A stretch of 64,000 nucleotides of DNA from Kalmusia sp. IMI 367209 (lineage: Eukaryota > Ascomycota > Dothideomycetes > Pleosporales > Didymosphaeriaceae), in the NCBI GenBank assembly GCA_027946365.1, contig JAPEUQ010000009.1:1364001-1428000 (forward strand). The letters run 5' to 3'. The number at the start of each line of letters is the position of its first letter. Positions within the stretch are counted from its first letter, which is position 1. The position numbers were made by a program, and so were the translations under genes. The notes beneath the pieces are model-generated. The model ran no database searches. It was not told the DNA's origin and saw only the letters and a list, made by a program, of their open reading frames with translations. Below, piece by piece: positions 57,510 to 64,000 of this stretch.

Positions 57510-58652
57510 ATGTTTTGGCAGAAGCCCTTTATCCTTCTCGGGCTCCTAGCTACCATGGGCAGCACGGTTTCCCCCCAAGAAGTGGACCTGGACATGGAGA
57601 ATGACGAATTTATATTTTTCCGAGCTGATAGGTAAGTCTCCCTTGAACATAGAGTTCTATCAGAAAACCTTTCTGTCAAAGTACACTGTGTTACCCCCAG
57701 GACACGCAGTACAGTGACCGACTATTCAAAAATTTCTACCTGCGCTACTATACATCTGCTATTCAGACGTACTCCTGAAGAAATAAAAAGTAAAGGTGGC
57801 TTTGATACGCTGGCTAAGACCAACGACTTGCCAGATAATATTAGTCTATGGGATCATTGCAAGCAGAAGGGGAGACAAGGCGGTTGGGAACCTGCCAGAT
57901 GATGGCTATGTGGGTACGAGCTCAGATATTGGATTTGTCACGGAATGGTTAATTCGGAAGCTCGAAGACGGCGCTGGCGATATCAAATCTACGATTTACA
58001 AGGTCGCATCCGACCGAAACCTTATTGGTAGCTAAGACACACTCGAAAAACGTACGTACACCTGTTTACTACAGTCAAATACCACCATAGACCCACTTGC
58101 GGACACTTCTTATCATCATCACCCTCGACACTATGTACTCAACCAGACTTCGTCCTCAACAAGCCTTGACCAGATTTCGGTGGTTGTTAAGTAGATGAAT
58201 GGACAGTACCTTCTGCAGACCGCCGAGTACGAGGAACGCGCATACTCGCCCTTCACCACGACCCATTTTTTCTGGCTAAGTGCCACGTGACCATCTTTGT
58301 TCGATGTATAAACCGAACTACCACGATAGGAAAAATGCTGACTCTAATGATTCTAGATAATCCAGTCCCAGTCGAACAGGAGTACGCTGCCCTCGGCGGC
58401 ATCCCTTGGGAACAAGTCATGGGTTGGTACAATCAATTCACCGTGCGTGGGGATATGATCACACGCGCCATATTCACTGAAAACCCTGCCTTCAATAGCA
58501 CCAAATATCACAACATTCCTGAAGGCTCCGACCCAAAATATGGTGGAGTACATCTGAAGCTCACTGGCTTTCCCAAAAAAGACCCAAGGTGGGAGGAGGA
58601 GCCTTGGAAAGGTGTCATGGAAGAAGATCGGGTTTGCGGCAAGGATGAGTAA
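57510..58652 (+). pseudogene. Heat-labile enterotoxin A-chain-like ADP-ribosyltransferase gene, apparently disrupted
   Basis: Exon 1 (57510-57631) encodes a signal peptide and the start of the transferase fold. The expected elements appear in order: the arginine-containing FRADR segment at the 57631/57701 splice junction, a TSS motif at about 57915-57923, and the catalytic E-x-E (EQE, 58374-58382) followed by a GGIPW segment and a C-terminal EEEPW. These match the R-S-E class of the heat-labile enterotoxin/pertussis family, which transfers ADP-ribose from NAD to protein arginines; secreted fungal members are known, especially in insect and plant associates. Problems: between the second exon and the TSS segment the frame shifts by one base near 57901-57905, and the sequence between 58025 and 58356 is not clearly coding. 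It is either a decayed gene, a sequence error or a mis-modelled exon. Confidence 0.62.
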
Positions 58653-59261
58653 TCCGAACCGACAAAAGGGAAGAAGAAGAAGGCAGAGAAGGGGAAGAAG
58701 GGGACGCACGCCCGCCGCGACGTTGATGACATCGAAGACAACAAAGACATGCAACTTTTGACTCGAGGCAGTGAAGACATGCAACTGGTTGCTAGGGCCA
58801 GAGGCAGGAGCAGGGCTTCCAGCAGGAAGTCTTCTTCGAGGGCTAGTAGGACCAGGAAGCACAGGACGAAGAAGCCTACCAAGAAACCCACAAAGAAGCC
58901 TACCAAAAGGCCTACCAAGAAGCCTACTAAAAGGCCTATCAAAAAGCCCACAAAGACATGCACGGCAGCAATGGAAAAGGCAGGAAAGTGCGGTACTACG
59001 TGTACCGCGGCAGAGAAAAAGAGGAACGCTGGCAGATGCCCAACGTGCACTGCTGTCGAGAAAAAGAAGAATGGTGGCAAGTGCCTTCCGAAAGTGTGCG
59101 GCATGCGCAAGACCAACAAGCAGTTGGCCGAGGAGTATCTCAAGCTGTACAGGGCAGGAAGGCTTGGAAAGGGTAAGAAATCCGGCAAGTCCCGCTCTAA
59201 GTCCCGCTCTAAGTCCCGCTCTAAGTCCGGCAAGGCGGGAAGGAGGATTGGATCTATCTAG
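58653..59261 (+). CDS. Lys-rich repeat tail open frame downstream of the toxin-like gene
   Basis: It continues the frame of the enterotoxin-like last exon after a single TAA (58650-58652) and stays open to 59261. The translation opens with Lys/Gly-rich sequence, then RGRSRASSRKSS, about six KKPT/KRPT repeats (near 58870-58955), three cysteine-containing repeats of the form C-T-A-A/V-x-x-K near 58960-59085, and a terminal SRSK repeat (59190-59230). The charge is strongly basic. It may be the C-terminal half of the transferase gene separated by a nonsense change, read through, or joined by an unrecognised intron. The first ATG is 58749 if it is a separate protein. No domain family recognised. 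Confidence 0.45.
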   Translation, partial: SEPTKGKKKKAEKGKKGTHARRDVDDIEDNKDMQLLTRGSEDMQLVARARGRSRASSRKSSSRASRTRKHRTKKPTKKPTKKPTKRPTKKPTKRPIKKPTKTCTAAMEKAGKCGTTCTAAEKKRNAGRCPTCTAVEKKKNGGKCLPKVCGMRKTNKQLAEEYLKLYRAGRLGKGKKSGKSRSKSRSKSRSKSGKAGRRIGSI

Positions 59262-59443
59262 GATCTGAGAGCAGGAAGTGATTCCAAGGTGTGCCAAATG
59301 TTTTGAAGATGAGCTGACACGTGCGAGGAGGGGGTTACGGAGAGGTCATCCAGAGGGCGTTCATGGGGACTTTAAAGCTCAAATTCGAACGCGTATTCAA
59401 TGTCTGAAAATATCACTTCCCCATTATCCTTCCCCATTATCCA

Positions 59444-59749
59444 CTAGCGTTTTAGAGACTGCTCGTAATTTTTCTGCGCTTTTTTTTTAGCAAAGTACAA
59501 GCGAGCCTCTGTCGTGTTTACTGAGAAGAAATTCATTCCAAACAATTCGCACGAATGGCATCCCTGATTGGCTTGCAATATCACATCGAGCGGACACCCG
59601 AGTTCGAAAACCCAGCCCTTTTGATCGCCGGTTTTAGGCAGCCGGATCTGCTGACATCGTGCACACAGCGTTTCAGGGTCGCCTACGGCCACCTGATGAC
59701 TCGACTCCGGCAGCGAGCGGTTTGGGATGGATGTGCCGTCGAAGTCCAT
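59444..59749 (-). CDS. HET-like protein N-terminal fragment
   Basis: 101 residues from ATG 59749. The sequence LCARCQQIRLP...FELG..LDVILQANQGCHSCELF resembles the opening of fungal heterokaryon-incompatibility (HET-domain) proteins, where a Cys-x-x-Cys motif and a later GC-x-x-C precede the HET domain. Here the frame stops soon after and no HET domain follows within reach on this strand, where the next sequence is the repeat-tail region. It is therefore a fragment or a decayed gene. HET proteins trigger cell death on fusion of unlike strains; this fragment should not do so by itself. Confidence 0.45.
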   Translation of the reverse strand: MDFDGTSIPNRSLPESSHQVAVGDPETLCARCQQIRLPKTGDQKGWVFELGCPLDVILQANQGCHSCELFGMNFFSVNTTEARLYFAKKKAQKNYEQSLKR

Positions 59750-60170
59750 GACAAGAGAGATGAATCTGCTTAGATACAAAAACAAAACATCTCAAGGCCA
59801 TTTTGTTGTTGGCAGGGCAGCTGGGCTGGAAATCTACACAGCCACCATTCCAAGGCGATAGGGCTGGAAATTGCAATTGTGCCTTCTGGATAAACAGTAA
59901 GGACCTGCTTGCATGGGAGACCGCGTGCAGTGCACGGGAACTGGGGGTGTGGAGAAACGTACGAGGCGCTTGTCTTTAGTCAGCAACATGGCGACTACGG
60001 CGTCGAACATGCCGACTACAAGGGTGACGAGCATCGCGAGGCTTGGGGCGGGGGTGGAGATGTGCCGCGAAGTCTTGCCAATATCTGCCCCACTTTTCTT
60101 AGCGCCGAATATGAGCATGATATGCAGTAGCAATAACAAAGCTTTCCCACTACTTCCATCACTTGACAAA
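59750..60170. other. Intergenic, no gene seen
   Basis: Spacer between the divergent HET-like fragment and the F-box-like gene. An open frame upstream of 60171 is in phase with the F-box gene but lacks family character. Confidence 0.4.
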
Positions 60171-61007
60171 ATGGGTTTCCTTGATATCGCCACTGAGATC
60201 CGGCTCAAAATCTACTCAGAACTCCTTGTGCTTTCGGAGCCGATCAAATTTGTAGCGGATTACGGCCCTCTGTCGCCGCCTCTCTTCCGATCCCGAAGGG
60301 ATGGGCTCCACACAGCTATCCTTCGTATCAACAGAATGGTGTACGGCGAGGCTAGTCCGCTCCTTTATTCAAACAATCGCTTCCAATTTCCTGAAGTATT
60401 TGCTTCCACATGGTCTGCGCCGACCCGTGCTCACATTGCACCCTTTCTGAACCAAATCGGACTGCAAGCAAGCCTTGTTCGCCATATCTACATCCCCTTC
60501 CCCACCTTCAACTATCCTCTGCCTGATAGAGCTAGTCTTCACGAAGCGCATATCGAAAATCTAGAACTTATCAAGAAGACTTGTACAAAACTTAAGAATC
60601 TCGAACTACTGATTCCACCTGAATACTCCAACTACGCACTCGGCGATTGGCCGATCGCGGAAGAGGCGTTGAATTTACTCAACGACCATATTAGGGCTAT
60701 TCATTCCCTGGAAAAAATCATTATAAATTTCGAGGAGTACCCCGAAGATGACCCTAGCGAAGACTTGACGAAGAAGATGCACAATATCGGGTGGACTGTT
60801 AATATCATAAGGCTTCCGAAAAGAGTTTGGATCTCCTGTGATGATCGAGTCGAATTCGACAACAAAGAAGACTGTGATGCGTATAACGATGAACAATACC
60901 AAAGGGACGAGGAGATGGAAAACGAGAAGGAAGAAAAGGAGTGGCTGGAGGAATACTACAATAGACGACGCGACCCTTATTGGAAGAATGATTCGGACTA
61001 TGACTGA
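60171..61007 (+). CDS. F-box-like / 2EXR-type fungal protein
   Basis: A single exon of 278 residues. The N-terminus MGFLDIATEIRLKIYSELLV matches the common fungal F-box-like opening (L-P/x-x-E-I-R-x-x-I-Y). It is followed by ILRINRMVYGEASPLLYSNNRFQF, typical of the same large family. The middle is Leu-rich and helical, and the C-terminus is highly charged (Glu/Asp/Lys/Arg). The frame is open upstream to 59913, but the family motif directly after ATG 60171 supports this start. Such proteins may act as substrate adaptors of SCF ubiquitin ligases, but most fungal members are untested. Confidence 0.75.
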   Translation: MGFLDIATEIRLKIYSELLVLSEPIKFVADYGPLSPPLFRSRRDGLHTAILRINRMVYGEASPLLYSNNRFQFPEVFASTWSAPTRAHIAPFLNQIGLQASLVRHIYIPFPTFNYPLPDRASLHEAHIENLELIKKTCTKLKNLELLIPPEYSNYALGDWPIAEEALNLLNDHIRAIHSLEKIIINFEEYPEDDPSEDLTKKMHNIGWTVNIIRLPKRVWISCDDRVEFDNKEDCDAYNDEQYQRDEEMENEKEEKEWLEEYYNRRRDPYWKNDSDYD

Positions 61008-62426
61008 AGATCTATGTACATTTAGAGGGAAGTCCTACACCAGCGCCTAGCTGGCTCGGTCCATGGCTACTTGCTGTATTACAATGGGAGCATCTTCTTC
61101 AGGACGGGAAGCCGAAGCAGGCCGCGCATGGGACTGAAACCGTTCATCAGCGTGTGAGGCTGGTTGAATAAAGAGGATGGATATATCTGTGTCCGGTCGG
61201 GAGCGTGAGCATGGCTGCGCACCAACCTGAGAAACGTTGCTGGGATATACCCGGTTTAACGGTGGGGATGTATGAGGCACTATATGTGGAGAAGCTGGCG
61301 TGAAGGATGTGTTGGCTGGTGTGTCCGGATCGTCTGAGCGTAATGGCAGCCGTTGCATCGTGCGTTGGTGTGGCGATATTGTAATTTAGAATGTATCCAA
61401 GGGCATAGACTAAGGTTGAATGTAAAGGGTGAGATGAGATTAGGCTGAACAATAGGGCAGGTTGTTTCCTGGCGGGCACCCTGTTATAGTCTGCAATCTG
61501 TGGGTATGGCTCCTGCGAGAAAAGGAGGCATTGTGGGATGAAATATTCTGCGGGCTATTGAACCTTACCTTTCACTAGGAGTTTGACGGAGGTTGAGAAT
61601 AGTCAATTTGGCCGTCACAAATTACACTCACGCCACATATCTATGTGTTAAACTGACTACAACATTCGCACTTGGAAAACGACACGCACCGGGACCGTCG
61701 CAATCTTTCTAACTTCCAAGTCCCACCGCATAGATCTCCTAGTGCCCGCTCGCCTTTGAGCTTCCTTTGATATAATGCAGCCGCACTCACCTCTTGAATC
61801 TCTGCAATGTCACCCTTTCATGTGACCATGATTCGCTGTTTTCGGTACATTGCGGCGGTCTGTACTCTACACCAACGAGCCGAAACACGGAAACATCGGG
61901 ATTATACAGCAGAGCCGCACTATTGTAAACTTTACGGCGACGCACATGCCGGTGGGTGCAACCCAGTAAGCGTATTACGCCATTCTTGAGTATAAGGTAG
62001 CCAAGAGACGGATAGTGTAGATGGGACGCGAATTGATTATTGCCATATATCTTATAAAGGTGACTTTGCTTAGTGGGCTATCGGAGAATTCTCAACAGGA
62101 TCTCTGTAAGTTTTGAAACTTCTATTTGGAAGTAGCGACCTGTACACTGTTCTCTAAGCTGTTTAAGTGTAGTCTCAAAGTGTCCGACTACACCTAAGAG
62201 ATTTTTAGACGGCGTACATCCTATCCTATGCTTGAAGACATGAGGGCACGCTGTGCTGTGTGCATTAGATCCACGTTGCTAGACCGGCAGGTTGATCGAG
62301 AACATGTAAAGTGAGCAAAGAGTACTGAAAGCAAGTTTTTCTCAACGCATCGTTGCTCCCGTAGTTCTCCAAGACTATCGTAGTATTTTCCCATCAGCTT
62401 GAATGAAACGATACGATCCCTTAACC
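61008..62426. other. Intergenic; weak - strand frames near 61047-61479
   Basis: A 103-codon - strand frame (61358-61047), Pro/Ser-rich, and an overlapping 110-codon frame lack domains and a supported start. Nothing else is seen up to the transporter's stop. Confidence 0.4.
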
Positions 62427-64000
62427 TTACACCTTAATATCCGCCTCTTTTCCCGTAATATCTTCCCTCTCAAGCTCAGCTGAGCTTTCATCCGACAGTG
62501 TCTCATTTCTGCTCTGCATCAGCTCCCTAGCATGTAGAATCCGAGTCGTCAATGCCGTCACAATCAACAATGCACTTAAGCAACTAACGGTAATAAAACC
62601 CTTCCTATACTCAGGTGCATCGACTTGCTGCCATACGATCAGTGGTAGCCACGCTTGCAGGACGTACGCCATCTCATTCATGGACGCAATAACGATTGCT
62701 CGCTCTTCATTGTCGTGTGTGCAAATCTCGTGAGCCCATCTATTTTATGATCGTTAGCGATGAGTTTGTAAAGTAGTTTAAGGGAGTGCCTTACGCCATG
62801 CACAGTCCTGACAGACCACCGGACATGCCAGTAAGAGAGAGACATGCCCACTTCCACTTTGTGGGAATATTCCATATAGCCAGTGACACTTCCGTCATGA
62901 TATTAGTGCAGCCTCCTAGCACTATCATTGGCCATCGCGCTCCCTTCAGCAAACCATCGCTTATCCAAGCCATTGCTAGCGTGGACCCAACTTGTACACC
63001 GTTTTGAATCGTAGGGTACACATTGATCTGGCTGACAGTGTACTTCGGATCTTTTGACGCTTTGAGATATTGCTGGAATACAGGCGCCGCGCCAACACCG
63101 CCATTATTAAACAAGACGTACAATGGCGTTAAAGCGTAAATATGCCACGATGTTAATATTTTCTTGAACTTTGCCTTCGTATAAGGTTTTCGCTGTTGGC
63201 GCCCTTCGAGCTGCATGCGTTTCTGTGCGAACTTGACTTCTTCCTCGGTCAAGTACCACGGCTTCGCTATTTCAGGCACGTCTGGGATCATCCAGAAACC
63301 TGCAATGGCGATGGGTAATGAGATAACGCCGTCAATGATAAAGAGCCATTGCCAACCGGCCATGCCTCCTCGCCCGCCGAGCTTGTACACTGCTGCCATG
63401 AGGTAGCCGGAAAACATCGTTCCGATCGCTGAGCTGGTGTGGAATATGCACGAACGCTTAGCTAGCTCTTCTCTTCGGTACCAGGATCCTGAATGATCAG
63501 CTAAGATTAATGGTAATGTCTTAGATAACCTTACCAATGATGTACTGCATGCCGGGGTAGAAAGTACTCTCTGCAAGCCCAATAAAGAAGCGAAGCACAT
63601 AAATGGTGGTCGCAGTATTAGCCCGTGCAAGGCAGAATGTCAATACAGCCCAAGTAACTTCCATCAATGGGATCCATCTTGAGGGTCGAAATCGCGTCAG
63701 GATCATATTGCTGGGAAGTTCGCCAATTACATAGCCAACGGTCCAGCAGGTTTGCATGTAATTGAGCTGGTTCTTGTAAAGACCCAAGTCCTCCTTCATA
63801 CCGGAAACAAATGCGCTGTTGATGTTTGTCTGGTCAAGATATTTGATGAAGTACCCTGGTAGGAAATGATCAGTACTTGGACGATCCGAGAGTTTCACTT
63901 TCGTACCGAGCGACGCGAAGGTTAGAAGGGCTGCATCGAGCTTGAACATGAACCATCGTTCTTCCTTCGGTTTGTCCAATGTATCCCACAGATAGTAGTA
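62427..64000 (-). CDS. MFS anion:cation symporter, pantothenate/allantoate permease (Liz1/Dal5) type, 5' end cut
   Basis: The C-terminus is at 62427 and the gene runs off the right edge, so the start is missing. Exons carry KPKEERWFMFKLDAALLTFASLG, then after an intron (about 63897-63857) YFIKYLDQTNINSAFVSGMKEDL, typical of the Dal5/Liz1 family. Downstream come QYIIG and SWYRREELAKR across the next intron, the central hydrophilic loop with WYLTEEEVKFAQKRM, and a C-terminal WAHEI...SMNEMAYVLQAWLPL. About 12 membrane spans are expected. Family members import pantothenate, allantoate, vitamins or other organic anions with protons; the substrate here is undetermined. Confidence 0.88.

Noticed and set aside
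58353..59297. 314-codon - strand frame opposite the repeat tail
   Set aside because: It mirrors the Lys/Pro repeats of the + strand and gives Leu/Phe/Gly-rich sequence with no domain. A shadow of the repeats.
61047..61479. Two overlapping - strand frames as a gene
   Set aside because: Pro/Ser-rich without domain or convincing start. I mention them only in the intergenic entry.
1..64000. Biosynthetic cluster linking UstYa, EthD, SDR and MFS genes
   Set aside because: They are tens of kilobases apart with housekeeping genes between and no core synthase or precursor gene in the window.

Overview
This is nuclear DNA of a filamentous ascomycete (Pezizomycotina). Most genes are split by short GT-AG introns of about 45-130 nt. 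The gene types are typical of mould genomes: a UstYa-type protein, a Zn2Cys6 regulator, a Pth11-type rhodopsin-domain membrane protein, a HET-like fragment and fungal F-box-like proteins. The class (perhaps Dothideomycetes) is a guess from gene content. No CRISPR array, rRNA gene or convincing tRNA was seen.

Layout. 1-11.4 kb is accessory sequence: a UstYa-like oxidase-type gene, a long multi-exon gene for a HerA/FtsK-like P-loop ATPase, a maltose/hexose-type MFS permease and a short-chain dehydrogenase. 11.5-16.8 kb is one apparently complete DNA transposon. It has imperfect terminal inverted repeats, a perfect 10-bp flanking duplication (CCACTTTAGG), a + strand zinc-finger protein gene and a - strand intron-rich DDE-type transposase gene. 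Its introns share an unusual C-rich motif. 17-26.8 kb holds a fungal transcription-factor-domain protein, an AidB-like acyl-CoA dehydrogenase, a secreted six-hairpin glycosidase and a Zn2Cys6 regulator. 28-31.4 kb holds an alpha-methylacyl-CoA racemase, mitochondrial ribosomal protein bL27m and a small unknown protein. 31.4-35.2 kb is gene-poor.

35-55 kb is a denser housekeeping block: rhodopsin-domain membrane protein, V-ATPase subunit A, the dynamin Vps1, insulin-degrading enzyme (apparently frameshifted), an EthD-domain protein, an Mpp6-like protein with a zinc knuckle, a DUF1279 membrane protein, a Gly/Tyr-rich unknown, a YjbQ-family enzyme and the complex I zinc subunit NDUFS6. 56-61 kb is accessory again: an unresolved hypothetical gene, a fungal heat-labile-enterotoxin-A-like ADP-ribosyltransferase gene that looks broken and is followed in the same frame by a Lys-rich repeat tail, a HET-like fragment and an F-box-like gene. 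The right edge cuts an anion:cation symporter of the pantothenate/allantoate permease family.

One theme is endomembrane and organelle function: V-ATPase A and Vps1 lie next to each other on the same strand, and four genes nearby encode likely mitochondrial proteins. The other theme is lineage-specific content: the transposon, the toxin-like transferase, the HET fragment, the UstYa protein and the HerA-like ATPase. The most interesting leads are the transposon and its sense-oriented intronic repeats, the in-frame proline-rich extension upstream of V-ATPase A, the toxin-like gene with its repeat tail, and the HerA-like ATPase with an unassigned N-terminal two thirds.
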